NCBI RefSeq assembly: GCF_014066305.1
Contig: NW_023501054.1
Location: 1 to 64,000 of the forward strand
DNA length: 64,000 nt
Reading direction: 5' to 3'
Origin: Letharia columbiana
Taxonomy: Eukaryota; Ascomycota; Lecanoromycetes; Lecanorales; Parmeliaceae
The position numbers were made by a program, and so were the translations under genes. Of this stretch, positions 1 to 11,936 are shown one piece after another. Below the pieces are notes generated by a model. It worked only from the letters and a program-made list of their open reading frames with translations. It did no database searches and was not told where the DNA came from. The first letter of the stretch is position 1; each line of letters opens with the position of its first letter.

Positions 1-229
1 TAACTTTCTAAGGAAATTGTAATAAAAGAAGATATTAATTCTCTATACGACGGTAGCTAACTTTTTAATCGTTTATTAGAACTCGCTAGAATAGGCTCTT
101 TTTTGATAATATTATATCGTAAGCGACGAAGTATAATATAAGTAATCGTAATTAAGATACGCTCTTACTTTTTGATAATCGAAGTTTATAATAGTTATTC
201 TACTAGGCGTTCGATAAATTATAAATTCA

Positions 230-840
230 CTTTAAAAGATTTAATCTTTATCTAAGTCGAATAACTTTTATATTTATAATATAAGACTTTATTATTAAAA
301 AGTATCTAAGTCTAATATTATTCTCTTTATCGAAGTTACTTTTAATTAATAAGATTCTTAAACTAATAATAGTTATAGTTTCTTAAAATAATCTAGAACT
401 CTAGGCCTTATTAAGTATTATTTATATTAAGATTTTCTCTTCTATCTTAGAAAAGTACGTCTTCTCGATATAAATTAGAAGTACTAATATAGTACTTAAG
501 AAGTCGAAGCGTTATAACTATTAGATTCGTTATATCTTAAAAAACTCGTCTATATTAATACTTAAACTAAATCTACTTAAATATCTAAGTAAACTTATTT
601 ATATTAAACTATAGAAATTAATAAAAGAATTAAGTTAAGACTTAATAGATATAGAAAAGTATATTAGTAAGTCGATCGTAGATAGCCCTTTAGGCTTATA
701 ATACGAGTTTATCTCATATTATATTTATAGTCTTCTTCGCGACTTAAATCTCTTCTCATATCAATTATAAGTTCTATCGAGCTTTTCGAAATATATAATC
801 TATTTAAGTCTTATAATAAAGGTAAACTTTAATAATATAC
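230..840 (+). pseudogene. Decayed plus-strand reading frame, family unknown
   Basis: One plus-strand frame reads as ordinary protein for about 200 codons once TAA and TAG are taken as mutated Gln or Trp codons. It is rich in Leu, Ser, Arg and Tyr, with a Ser/Thr/Arg-rich stretch near its middle. The stops are TAA/TAG, as expected when CAA, CAG or TGG are hit by RIP. The matching copy B stretch is about 44909-45519. I do not recognise the product, and the ends are approximate because start codon and introns cannot be placed. No function is proposed. Confidence 0.4.
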
Positions 841-2335
841 TCGATATTATAACTAATTAACTATATTATTATAACTATAACTTAATAAATATTCGAATTA
901 AGAGTAAGCTCTTCTAGACTAAAAAAAATAAAAGAATAAACCTTAATAGCGTTAAAGATATTCTTCTAAAAGCTATAGAGCTAAATATAAAGAATATCTT
1001 TATATATTAAGATAGACTCTTTATTAAGAATAAATATTAAGTTTAAGATCTATTTTAATAACGTAGAAGTATAGAAGATATAAACTTCGCGATTATAGCC
1101 TTTATATATAATATTAAAATAAAATTAAATATAATATTCGCGAAAGAAGAATACTTATAGTATTCGTTCGCTTAAAGCGATTTAGGCGATCTCGAGAGAC
1201 TTATAATAATACGAGTAAATTATTTTCTTATCGATATCGATATAAAGATAGTTTTCGAAAATATAACGAAGGTCTAATTTCTTAGTAAATTATCTATCGA
1301 ACTTGATAAGATAATCGAAAAGACTTTCCTTTCGAATTTTATATTATTATTTTATCTCTTTAATATTAAAGAAAATCTAGTAATTTCGATAAAGTTAAAG
1401 CGTAAAACTTTTTTTAACTTCTATATTAATCTCTTCTTAGATATTCTCTAGAAAGAAAGAAGAGAGAAAATATAAGATAGCTGCCATTAATCGATATTAT
1501 ATATTATCGATATTATAGATTTTTATATAAAGGGCGCTAGCTATAAGCTTCGCTACTTTTAAATTATATAATATCTTCTCAACTACGTCGATTAAACCGG
1601 CTTAATCTATTATTAAAAAGACGATCTTATCTATCTAGATCGTTAGCTTTTAATTAGTTAAGTTCTAAAATTAAATTCTAGTAATAAGTAGATAAGAGAA
1701 AACGATATAGATACTTAGATCGAGTATATTTATTACGTATTCGAAATAGTAATAGATAGTATTATAAATATCGAAAGAGAATAAAAGTTTATCTTAATTT
1801 ATAGTTTTAGCGAGATACTAATTCTTTATATAAAGATTACTCTTAATATTATAAATAGCTAATAAATAAGAGTTAAAGTTAATCTTATTTCGAGCGAAGA
1901 TAAGAGAGCTTATAAAGCTTAAGAAGCTATTATAATCGAAGTTAACTTAAATCGAGCTAGATATAAACTCGTTAATATAAAAATAGATCTTAAAAGATAT
2001 AGACGATATAGAGAATATATTAATAATTATCTCTTATAGCTGCTTTGCGATAGAAGCTATTTATAATAAGATCTTACGATTCTAAAGAAGATTAAGCTCT
2101 TTAAGTATATTTATTTTATCGAGCGAATACTTTTAGATAGCTTTAAGGCCGACGTACTCGCCTTTATACTCCTTTATATATTAAACTTAATCGCGATAAT
2201 AGATAAAATCTCTATACCCTTAAAAAGCTATTAATTATTCGATAACCTTCTTCGCGACTTTAATACGATATTACTTATTAAATAATATAGGCTTAGACTC
2301 GATTAGATAATCTCTATCTAGAGAATCATTAAGTA

Positions 2336-2385
2336 ATAAATTCTTATTCTCATTCTTATTCTTATTCTCATCGAAATCGACTAAT
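2336..2385 (+). repeat. ATTCTT hexamer run (copy A)
   Basis: This is a short run of ATTCTT/ATTCTC hexamers. It is expanded in copy B at about 47015-47083, so repeat number changed after duplication. Confidence 0.8.
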
Positions 2386-2629
2386 AGAGCGTTAAGATCG
2401 TTATTAATACTTTTTAAAGTCTATTAATTCACACCGAACTAAATAGGCGTCTTATTTACTTTTCTTCGTTTCTCGAGCGTAATAAATATCTCTACTTCTA
2501 AAGAGATCGAGGCCGAGCGCTTTAAAAGTAAATTTTATTAAGATCTCGAAGAAGAAAGGATTAGCTACGAACTTACTAGCTCTTACTTTATAATAAAAAA
2601 ATCTTAATTTTAATTACGTTAATCTATAT

Positions 2630-2975
2630 TTAATATTAAAGATATATTTAAAGAAGAGTTAACGAGTATATAAATAGAAGATTAATCTATTTTTAAGATT
2701 AGAGGAGTAGATCTTAAGAAAGAAAAGACTAATCGCGAATATATTAACTCTTTCTTTAATATAATAGAGCTTAGATCTTAACTACTTTACTCTATAATTA
2801 ATATTAAAAATATACTTAAAAAAGAGTTAAGGGATAATAGAGTAGAAGATTAATATATCTTAATAAATAGAGTAGAAAATCTAAAGATAGAATAAATAAT
2901 CGATAGAGGTCCGTTATTTAGATATAGAGAGAGCTATTAATTTAAGATATATTTAATATTACTAATTAGATACTA
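2630..2975 (+). repeat. Decayed tandem pair, period about 171 bp
   Basis: Two adjacent related blocks begin near 2630 and 2800 and share a motif that runs from an AATATTAAA-type start to an AGAAGATTAAT-type end. The spacing is close to 171 bp, a multiple of three, which fits an in-frame duplication in former coding sequence. Copy B carries the same pair near 47340-47570. Confidence 0.5.
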
Positions 2976-3844
2976 ACTATCGTTAATAATAAAAAAGCTA
3001 ATCGTCTAAAAACCTACGCGATTATTATTATAATTATTACTAGATTCGAAATCTTAATATAACGTTATAGGACTTTAATTAAATAAAGAATTCGCTATAT
3101 CTAGAGTTAATATAAGAATAAACTTAATTAATTAATCTTCGCTATAGCTACTTTCATCGTTTAAGTTAATCTTAACTATATTATTATATATACGAGTATT
3201 ATTTACTTACTTCTATTTGAGATCTTTAATAAGATTAAGACTAGCGAGATATAAATTAAGCTTTAAAAGTATAAATAAAGAACTTAAACCTTGACTAGTC
3301 TGGCTTAAAACTTTATTTCGCTATATTTATTAGATAGAGAAGAGAATAATATATTAGACGCGTCGGTGAAATCGATATTATCGAACGCAATCTCGAGTCT
3401 ACTATCTTTTACGAGCTTTAATTATTATCGAAGACTAAGAGAGCGGCGATTATCTATAACGAGAATTCGATATAAATAATATTATATTTAAATAAGATAA
3501 ACGCTATAGATAAGTAGTATAAATAGATAATATAAGTAAATAATATAAATAGAGATAATACTTTAATAATAAAAGACGCGTAAAGAGTTAAGTAAATAAC
3601 TTAAAGAGAGATTAGATGAGTAATACGATATATCTTTATAATTCCTTAAAAACTATTTTCTAAACCTCGCCTCTAGCGATTAGATATTCTAGATAAAATA
3701 ATAATTAAATAGAAATATTATTAAATATAATTAGTCTAATTTTCGAGCTTATCGAAACGCTCTATTTATAATAATATTTATAAAAATTATAATTAGAATT
3801 TCGGATAAGAAAAGGCTTATAATTTAAGTTGAAATTTATATTTA

Positions 3845-3960
3845 ATCGCATATATAATCTAAGAAAGAAATAAAGAATAGTATAATAAAACGCTTATCTC
3901 TCTTATTAATCTAAGAAATAAAGAATAGTATAATAAAACGCTCGTCCCTCTTATTCTTTA
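3845..3960 (+). repeat. Short tandem duplication, period about 53-57 bp
   Basis: Two adjacent copies contain CTAAGAAATAAAGAATA followed by an AAAACGCT core and a CTCTTATT end. Copy A has an extra GAAA in the first unit. Copy B has the pair at about 48565-48662 without that indel, which shows that small length changes as well as RIP separate the two copies. Confidence 0.7.
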
Positions 3961-5825
3961 TCGTCTATTTAAATATTAATAATAATTTTCTCTAAGTTAA
4001 ATTCGATTATTAATAAATATAAAAAAACTAATTACTACGTTATACTAACTCGATATATTATCTAGCTTCTATAAAATTATATTAGAATTACGTATTATAC
4101 GTAAGTAAATAGCTCGTAATAGAGATATTAACCTTTAATCTATATGAATTTAATTACGATAATAATAAAAGTTATAAACTTAACGCGCTATATTAGACTA
4201 AACGTAGCGACTTCTATAATTATAATATATTAATATCTGCGTATTCTATATCGATCGATAATTAATAGTAGACTACTTACCTTAACTACGAATACTAGAA
4301 ATTAGTAAAGAGAGCTTATTAATAGAAATCGATCTCATACTCGCGATTAAGCTATCTTTAGTATTATATAATCGATATCTAAAAGTCTATAGACTTATAT
4401 TATTCGATAAAATAAAGTTTCAGCTAGATCTAAGATATAATTAATAATATAATAGAATATACTTAAGTATAAGTAGTCGGATATATTATAGATAACGTTA
4501 AATGTTATTATTATTATTACTTAGAGAAAGAGTTTTCTATAAAAGAAGCTTTAGAAGATTAAGTCTTATATTATTAAGACCTAGCCGATTATAGGCTTAA
4601 TAGTTTTTAAAATTTAAGTCTTATCTAATTAAGACCTAAATTATAGACTTAGCACTCTTTCTATTATCCGCGTATTAGAAAATTATCGACATTTCTATAT
4701 TAAGTCTTTATAGATTAATATTAACTCTACCTTAATAGTTATTTTTAGTAACTATTTATCGAAATAATATATTATCTAATTACGCGTATCTAATACTCTT
4801 AATAATTAATATTCTTTAATTACTATATCTCTTTATTTTATATATACTCTAACTCGAGCTTTATATCGTAATATAATCGAGTAAATTAAATAATAATAAA
4901 TTAAAATTAAGATATAAATTTTATTATAGCGCTCTTATAAATAAAAGTATAACGCTAATTCTTATTATTTATTTATAGATTTAATTAATTATAATAATAG
5001 AATTTTATATAAATATTATCGCTTACTTTAATTAAGTATATACTAGATAAGATAGATATATCTTTTAACTTATATAAGCAACGTTCTTTTAATAATAGTC
5101 GATAATATAAGCTTAATCTTAAGTGATATATCTAGCTAGATTAAGAATTCTATCTTCTTTAATTAATCGTCGTATTATAGTAAAGCGAAAATTTTTAAAT
5201 ATAAATATATCTAAGTTTAAGAATATAATTAAAGTCTTCTTAAGTAATTTATTTATCTCGATAATATAAGATTAATTACTCTATCTATAACGTAAATATT
5301 CACTAATTAATATAAATATAATTAGAAGATATTTCGAAAATATTAAGAATCGAAGCGTTTAAAGAGTTAAAGAAAAGTAATATCTCTATTATAAAGTTGA
5401 CTAAATTAAAATTAAAGACTATTTATTAATATCTTATATACTCTATTAAAAAATACTTATTAATATTATTAATAGGCTCTATAGCGAATAAAAAGAAGAA
5501 GACTAAAAAGGCGATAATAGATATATCTACGAAAAAGGTTAAAGTTAAAGCTAAATTAAATAAGACGAAGAAGAAAAAAACGAAGTAGAAACTAAAATAA
5601 GATAATACTTTAAAGCTATATCGCTAAGCGATCGATTATAAATATACTAATAGAGATTATACGCTAATGAAGATCTAATAATTAATAACTTAATAAAGAA
5701 GAATAATATCTTAATATATAATACTCTTAATTCGCTTTTTATTAATATTAAGAAGTTTAAATTTATTTGCGTAATCTTTATTATCTCGATACTAGATATA
5801 TTTAAAGACCTAGATAAAGATATTT

Positions 5826-6060
5826 AAAGCTTTACTCTATAATAAGATATAATAAGATAGAGAGATCTAATAATATTATATGATAATATCTATAGTAATA
5901 TTATATATAGAGAAAATATATATAAATAAGAACTTAGACGAGAACGTTTAAAGCTTTATTCTACGATAAAGCGTAATAAGATAGAAGTCTAATAATATTA
6001 TATAATTATATCTATAATAATATTATATATAAAGAAATTATTAATACTATCTATAATCTA
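5826..6060 (+). repeat. Tandem duplication, period 124 bp
   Basis: The motif AAAGCTTTA starts at 5826 and again at 5950, each followed by an AATAAGA-rich run and an AATAATATTATAT block. Copy B carries the same arrangement at about 50530-50745. The period is not a multiple of three, so this is probably not coding. Confidence 0.7.
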
Positions 6061-6239
6061 TTATATAATATATAATAAAATACTATTAATCTCTAATATT
6101 TATTATTTAAATTCTTTTTATTTTAATATCTATTACTTAAATCCTTCTCCCGCTCAATATCTACTACTGAAATCCTTCTCGCTATTTTATGAAATTAATA
6201 ACTCTCTAATAAAGAGTTAAGTTTAAGCTCTTTTCCTAG

Positions 6240-7640
6240 CTTCTTATATATTTAATAGATAATTACGCTTAGATTTAAGTCGAGTAATATCGCTCTTATT
6301 TATACGAATATTTAAAAAATTAGATATTTTATAAGTTCGTTATATATAATAATAATATCGTTATTCTATCTTTAATATAAGTAAAAATAATTAGAGTTTT
6401 TAAGCTCGAGGATCTCGATCTATTAGTAATTAACGACTTCGCTAAGAGTCTCGCTATTACTAACGTAATAAATATCTATATTATTAAATATAATCCCTTT
6501 AATACATTTTCTCCTATACTCGAAGGGGATCTTTTAGAAGAGTTCGAGCTATAGCGTATTAAACTCGCGGTTTAGTACGAGATATAGTAGTAAGCAATTA
6601 AGAATAACTGCGGTATAGGCTATTTAAATATTTCTATCGCACCATTTATATAATCTATCGCCTTTATCAAATCGCGATTAAAAGAATTTCTCGATATAAG
6701 TTATTTAAATTTAAGATTAAGAGTCTAAAGCGAGATCGGAATATCGAAGATAGCGAGTCGATTTAGGTTCGAGTACTATAAAAGAATAAGTCGAGCATCG
6801 CTATTTTAGCTTCTACGTCTAAGATATACTATAATATTCTTCGAGTAAGATATTAAGAAAAATATTTATTCGTATATAGTCGCCTTTACGCTCTATCTTA
6901 GAAGCTTTTAAATAATAACGAATTAGATTAATTAGAGTATCTCTAATATAACTTAAATCGCGTTATATAATATTATATTAGAATTAAACGATTATAGCTC
7001 TTATTTAATAGATTAGAGAATATAATTCTATTAATTAATATATTTTAATAGACGCTATTTAGTTATAACTACTTAGCTCGATATATATTAAATACTTAAA
7101 AATAAAATAGATATTAAGCGCGTAGATATTTATATCTTAAAAGAATATCGTATCGAATATCGATAAGATTAAACTTACGCTTTCTATATATATTAAATAT
7201 ATATTAAGATCGAATAAAGTCTAGTTAAAGAGAACTCGGATATACTCTATATTATTTCTAAGAATTAAAAAATCTATTATACTCTTAGCTATAAGAGAAG
7301 AAATATAATTAAATATCTTTTAATAGCGATAGAGATAGATTATATCTAATTAAGATCTTAGCTATATTAATATCTTAAAAATAATAAAATTATATATTTT
7401 ATCTTTATTAAATTTAAGAATATTATCTAATAATAGTTTATAACGCTATATTTCTCTAAAACTATTAATTATATATTATAAAATAAGAGCGGGAATTGCT
7501 AGCGTAGAATATATAAAAATATATATTATTATTAGATAGCGATTATAATTATCTTAGATCTCGAGATATTAAAAGATATAACGTAATTATTATCGAATAT
7601 TAAATCTTAATCGATTAAGACTCGATAGAAGATTAAATAA
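6240..7640 (+). pseudogene. RIP-inactivated long reading frame (paralog 1), family unknown
   Basis: A single plus-strand frame (anchored by the codon at 6405-6407) can be followed for roughly 460 codons. It is interrupted only by TAA/TAG codons of the kind RIP makes from Gln or Trp codons. The stretch 6405-6800 is unusually well preserved and keeps real C and G, including an acidic Glu/Asp-rich segment, a run with consecutive Gln-type stops, and a basic segment. The later part matches the frame at 9545-11700: a shared 'LLRL..T.IFF' motif here at 6810 and there near 9700, and a shared segment at 7340-7620 matching 11231-11480. Copy B holds the same frame at about 50949-52350. The two paralogs are probably a tandem gene duplication about 2.9 kb apart. 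I recognise no domain; start and introns are unresolved. Confidence 0.6.
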
Positions 7641-8849
7641 TATAATTAAGATCTCTAGCGTTATAATATAAAGTAAGCTTAATATACTTTCTAATTATTA
7701 ATAGTAATTATTCTTTTTTAATCGTAGAGATTAAAAAACTTTAATAGAATTCGAGCTATTTTTCGCTATTAGTCGCTTATAGAGTTATTATTAACTTAAT
7801 AATAATTAAGCGCGCGGATTAGCTAAATCGCGAGTACTCGCGTTTAAGAAGCGTACTTTATTCTTAATTCTCTTAATATTATATATTATTTATTAAAAGA
7901 ATTATAAATATATATATTTTAAAGAGCTTTATAATTATATTATTTAAATATATCGCTAAGAAGATAACGATAAATATTAACGAAGATTTAATAAAGATAA
8001 ATAAGAATTTAATAAAGGTAAATAAGATTAAACTTAACGATATAGATTTAATTATAGCGCTATACTTCTAAAAATAGAGATATATTAATTCTCGCTACTT
8101 ACTTATAAATAAGAATATAAATTAAGATAAAACTCTATATAAATGTAATTATTAACTATAATTAAAGATATATTAACTTAAAGATTTATAAATAAAGACT
8201 TATATTAACGATATTTTTCTAACATTTATTAATAATTTAAAAGTCTTTATCTAAGGTTAATCTAATCTTAATTGAAATAATTTAATTCGATTACTAATAT
8301 CTATATAGCGGAGAATAATATATTTAAAAATAAGACGCTTAACAATTAATTAATAAAGTTAATATTTTCTTCGTTTATTAAGAAACTTAATAAACTAAAA
8401 AGATTTATCTTTATTAAGAGACTATAGACTATTTATTAATATCTTATACGCTCTATTAAAAAGTATTTATTAACGCTATTAATAGATTTTATAGTAAATA
8501 AAGAGAAGAAGACTAGAAAAGCGGCGGTAAATAGAGCTATAAAAAAGGTTTAAGATAGATTAAATTTATTCTATAATATTAAATTATAAATATATTAATA
8601 AAGACGTAATAATCGTAATTAAGAGTATTAATAACGATCTTTTTTAAGTAAATAATAATCTTAGTAAGCGTAATAAGGAAAAGAATAAGAAACTCGATAA
8701 GAAGATATTAAAAAATTATAAGATAAATATACGTAGATAAAAATTAAGAGAGTAAAGCTTTATCTAATAATAAGGAATTATAACTTTAATCTAGTAGTAC
8801 TATATAATAGAGTCGAATATATTATTTTAAGAAACTATTTAATAATAAA

Positions 8850-9115
8850 GAGTTATTATAACGTTTATATAATAATATATAATATATAAATAAACGTTAT
8901 CGAAATTCTAATATCTAATCTCTTTTATATTTATAATATATATTTAATCTAATAAACTTCTTAACTTACTTCGCTCGTAAGCGAGTTATTATAATATCTA
9001 TATAATAATATATAATATATAAATAAATACCGCCGAAATTCTAATATCTAATCTCTTCTATACTTATAGTATATATTTAATTTAATAAACTTCTTAACTT
9101 ACTCTACCTATAAAT
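8850..9115 (+). repeat. Tandem duplication, period 143 bp
   Basis: GAGTTATTATAA begins at 8850 and again at 8993. Both units continue through an AATATATAATATATAAATAAA block and end with a CTTCTTAACTTACT motif. Copy B carries the same pair at about 53560-53820. Confidence 0.75.
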
Positions 9116-10258
9116 AAGATAAATAGATTAGATTTTAACGCGTAGAGTATAAATCTAATAAATTATAGCCGCGATAATTATTCGCTTTATCTAAAAGTAT
9201 ATCTTTATTATAGAGATAGCGCTTATTCTTCTCTTAAATCTATTATAGATTCATATATTATTCTTATTATATCTTTAATAAAGTATAAAGTAATTAGCGT
9301 TTATATATTAAATAAGTTTAATTTAACGATAGTTAATAATTCTCTTACTTATAAATTAAAGTCGCGAGATAAAAATAATTAGATTATTAAGAATCTCTAT
9401 TTTAATTTACGCGCTAATCTACTTTAGTTTATAGCTTATAATTAAAAACGACGATAGTCGATCTAGTATAAAGATAAGTAATATTAATCGCTATAAATAA
9501 TCTTTATATTTTAATTATTTAAGATTATTAAGATTATCTAATATCTTTATCTTAAAGAGAAGATTTACTTAATTCTTTTAGACTCGAACTTCGATATATT
9601 TCGCGTTATTATCGATCTCGAAATCGATATAGTAAACTCGAAAGAGCGAATTATTATTATAAGTTTTTACGATATAATCGAGATATTAATAACTACTCTT
9701 CTACGTCTAGAATATACTACGATATTCTTCGAAAAGAAGATAAAGAATATAATCGTGGGGAAGAAAATCGCTTTTGCGCTTATTCGAAGTTATATATAAA
9801 CGATTATAGATTAATCTAATAAGAGCGTCTCTAATCTTATTTACGTTATATTATATTAGATCTTATTAAGAATAAGCGATAATCGCCCTCATTTAGAATG
9901 TTAAGTATTTATTATTAAATAGATTTCTCTCCTCTATTAATAGTATCTAATTATATTTATTTATATCGATATATATTAGACGTTCAAGTATAAGATAGAT
10001 ATTTACGACGTAGATATTATATTTCTAAAAGAGTAGAGTATCTAATCTAAACTTTAGATACCTCGACTTCTAAAAGAGGCTAAAGATCTATATTAAGTAT
10101 ACTTTTATATCTATAAGCATCTAGATCGAAAGATAGATTAGAGTATCTTCGTATAAGCTATTAAGCCTTATATCCTTATTAACGACTTTAATATAAATAT
10201 ATATATTTACGAGATAGCTTTAATAACGTCGTTAAAAGTATAAGAGATAGTTTATAAT

Positions 10259-10260
10259 TA
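10259..10260. other. Left TA target-site duplication
   Basis: Copy B reads TTTATAAT-TA-ACTAAGG without a break at 54964-54980. Copy A reads TTTATAAT-TA before the insert and TA-ACTAAGA after it (11200-11201). The junction comparison leaves exactly TA as the duplicated bases. A TA duplication is typical of Tc1/mariner-type transposition, although some other families also produce it. Confidence 0.75.
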
Positions 10261-10410
10261 CTAGTCGGAAAGGTATAATATGATATAAAATATTAATCTA
10301 TTATACCATACTCTGATATAATATAAGTTATTAAGATTTACATGATCTCATATCTGATATAATATGAAATCTTGGCGGTATATCCCACGATATGGTATAT
10401 CTGTAATATC
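10261..10410 (+). repeat. Left terminal inverted repeat of the insertion
   Basis: About 150 bp pairs imperfectly with the reverse complement of 11050-11199. The outer 20 bases and the TCTTGGCGGTATATCCCAC block are conserved, while the middle is diverged and more AT-rich here. The left arm may have lost some C to deamination, because several right-arm CCATACC-type stretches read TATACC-like here. Confidence 0.75.
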
Positions 10411-10500
10411 ATATTATGGAATAATATATATATGAGATATCCCTACTGAGATTTCTATATTTAGAAGTATAAGTAGCTATTCTGATCATTATTCTAGTCA

Positions 10501-10780
10501 ACTATGGCTACCACTATCATCTATCATAACTGCCACTATTATACCTGCCACTACTATACCTGCCACTACCATGCCTGTCACTATCATACCTACCATCGAA
10601 ATGTGACCCCCGCGCATCCCAGCCACCATGTTTTCCAGCTATCTAATTTTATACTATATTTAGAACCTGGTCCCGAAGAGGTTCTGGAGAATTGATCCGT
10701 CCGTTCTACACATCACATACCTGACATTCTAACAGCTACCACTACCATGGCTACCACTATCATGGCTACCACCATTTATT
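10501..10780 (-). repeat. Left-arm 15-bp units, inverted relative to the right arm
   Basis: Units such as TGCCACTATTATACC, TGCCACTACTATACC and TGCCACTACCATGCC lie at 10530-10590, with related ATGGCTACCACTATC copies at 10503 and 10735-10775. They are reverse complements of the right-arm unit GGTAGTGGCAGCCAT. The intervening 10600-10735 is non-repetitive and has a small AGAACCT/AGGTTCT hairpin near 10660-10685. Confidence 0.75.
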
Positions 10781-10840
10781 GTTAAAATAGCCTACTATTA
10801 TATAATAGCCATAATAGTAGTAGTTATAGTAGTAGTAGTT

Positions 10841-11052
10841 ATGATAGGGGCGGTCATGGTAGGGGCGGCCATGATAGGGGTAGCCATGGTAGGGGCAGCC
10901 ATGATAGGGGCAGCCATGGTAGTGGCAGCCATGATAGGGGTAGCCATGATAGGGGCAGCCATGATAGGGACAGCCATGGTAGTGGCAGCCATGGTAGATG
11001 ATAGTGGTAGCCATGGTAGTGGCAGCCATGGTAGATGATAGTGGTAGCCATG
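10841..11052 (+). repeat. 15-bp minisatellite in the right arm
   Basis: About 13 tandem units fit G(A/G)TAG(G/T)GGCAGCCAT. Ten are regular 15-mers, and two 22-bp variants carry an extra GATGATA-type block. Every unit contains GCCAT/ATGGC, so ATG occurs on both strands. As 15 is divisible by three, all frames stay open for long runs, but this is not evidence of a protein. The TAG-rich stretch at 10800-10845 leads into the array. Confidence 0.9.
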
Positions 11053-11199
11053 ATACCGTGGGATATACCGCCAAGATCCCGAACCCATACCAGAAAAATG
11101 GTATGGTATCCGACCCTACCCATACCATACCCGGGTACGGTATGGTATCACTTGATATGGAATATTCCATGGGATATATTATACCTTTCCGGCCAGTAA
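11050..11199 (-). repeat. Right terminal inverted repeat of the insertion
   Basis: This is the inverted partner of 10261-10410. It is GC-richer than the left arm and contains nested palindromes, such as CCATACC/GGTATGG around CCCGGG at 11130-11134. It ends CCGGCCAGTAA at 11199, just before the TA duplication. Confidence 0.75.
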
Positions 11200-11936
11200 T
11201 AACTAAGACGTTAACTATACGAATGCCTTAGAGATAATAAGATTATATATCTCATCTTCGCTAAGCTTAAGAATATCAACCGATAGTAGTTAATAATATT
11301 CGAACTTTCTAAAATCGTTTATTAATTATAAACTATAGATTGAGAGCTAGTACTATAAGCGTAGATATATAATTATATATATCGTTATTAGATAGCGATT
11401 AAAGTTATTCTAAATCTCGAGATATAGAAAGATATAACGCTTATAACGCTTATAGTATAAATTAATAAGAATTAGATCTCGATTAATTAAGAGCTAAAGG
11501 TAAGTAAATTTATAGTAAAATTATTCTTCGAATATTAAATATATTCGAATAGATATAGAGAAAGTCTAGAGAATAAGTAACTAATAAAAGAATACGCTTT
11601 ATAAATCTAGCGATAAATATTTCTCGATTTATAATACCGCGAAAGCTAATTTAAAATAAACTCCGCGTTATTAATTAATTAAGCGATACGCTAGCGAGGG
11701 ATCTAAGTTAGTTTAAAGATAGCTTAATAGTATAAAATAATATAATTATCGTATAATTATTAGAATAATAAAACTTTATAAGACTTTCGAATATAATAAT
11801 ATATTTTTATTCGAGATCGATTCTTATAATAATCTAATATATATATAGTTTAAGATATAAGTACGCCCCGTGAAGTACCCACATCTACGTTCGTTACTAA
11901 TCTATTCTTACTATTATCCCTCGACCTTAGTAGATT

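Larger units (their letters stand above)
5395..8545 (+). repeat. Two dispersed copies of a 140-bp block (5395-5570 and 8400-8545)
   Basis: The blocks at 5395-5570 and 8400-8545 share a TATTTATTAATATCTTATA start, a lysine-codon-rich AAAGAAGAAGACTA core and an AAAAAAGGTT end. Their 3.0-kb spacing is close to the offset between the paralogous frames at 6240 and 9545. This suggests that the whole interval of about 3 kb was duplicated in tandem before the large duplication. Confidence 0.6.
10261..11199. mobile_element. Non-autonomous foldback/MITE-like DNA element inserted in copy A
   Basis: This 939-bp insert is absent from copy B and flanked by TA. Unlike its surroundings it is rich in CA, TG and CC/GG. 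The left end reads CTAGTCGGAAAGGTATAATA, and the right end is its inverted match CTGGCCGGAAAGGTATAATA with three extra bases (TAA) at the right border. A second inverted match, TCTTGGCGGTATATCCCAC, lies at about 10373-10391 and 11058-11076. The interior holds 15-bp tandem units in opposite orientations in the two arms. No transposase is encoded. The many open frames of 60-134 codons inside it are artefacts of a 15-bp (five-codon) period lacking stops on both strands. Overall it resembles foldback elements, which carry tandem repeats inside long inverted ends. A mobilising transposase would have to come from elsewhere. Confidence 0.85.
9545..11700 (+). pseudogene. RIP-inactivated long reading frame (paralog 2), split by a transposon
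   Basis: From 9545 one plus-strand frame runs without a frame break to 10258, about 238 codons, with stops only as TAA/TAG. It then meets the 939-bp insertion at 10259-11201 and resumes at 11200 for at least 150 codons. In copy B the same frame (from 54257 to about 55450) is not split, and it crosses the target site in phase. It is paralogous to 6240-7640. The N-terminal part is Leu/Ile-rich with scattered acidic residues. RIP stops precede or accompany the insertion, so the insertion probably hit an already dead gene. Family unknown; the downstream end is approximate. Confidence 0.6.

Noticed and set aside
10259..10264. piggyBac-type TTAA target duplication
   Set aside because: The empty site contains TTAA, but the occupied site shows only TA repeated at both junctions.
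10504..11231. Six open frames of 63-134 codons on both strands as genes
   Set aside because: All lie in or next to the 15-bp repeats and inverted ends of the insertion; the five-codon period keeps frames open in both directions.
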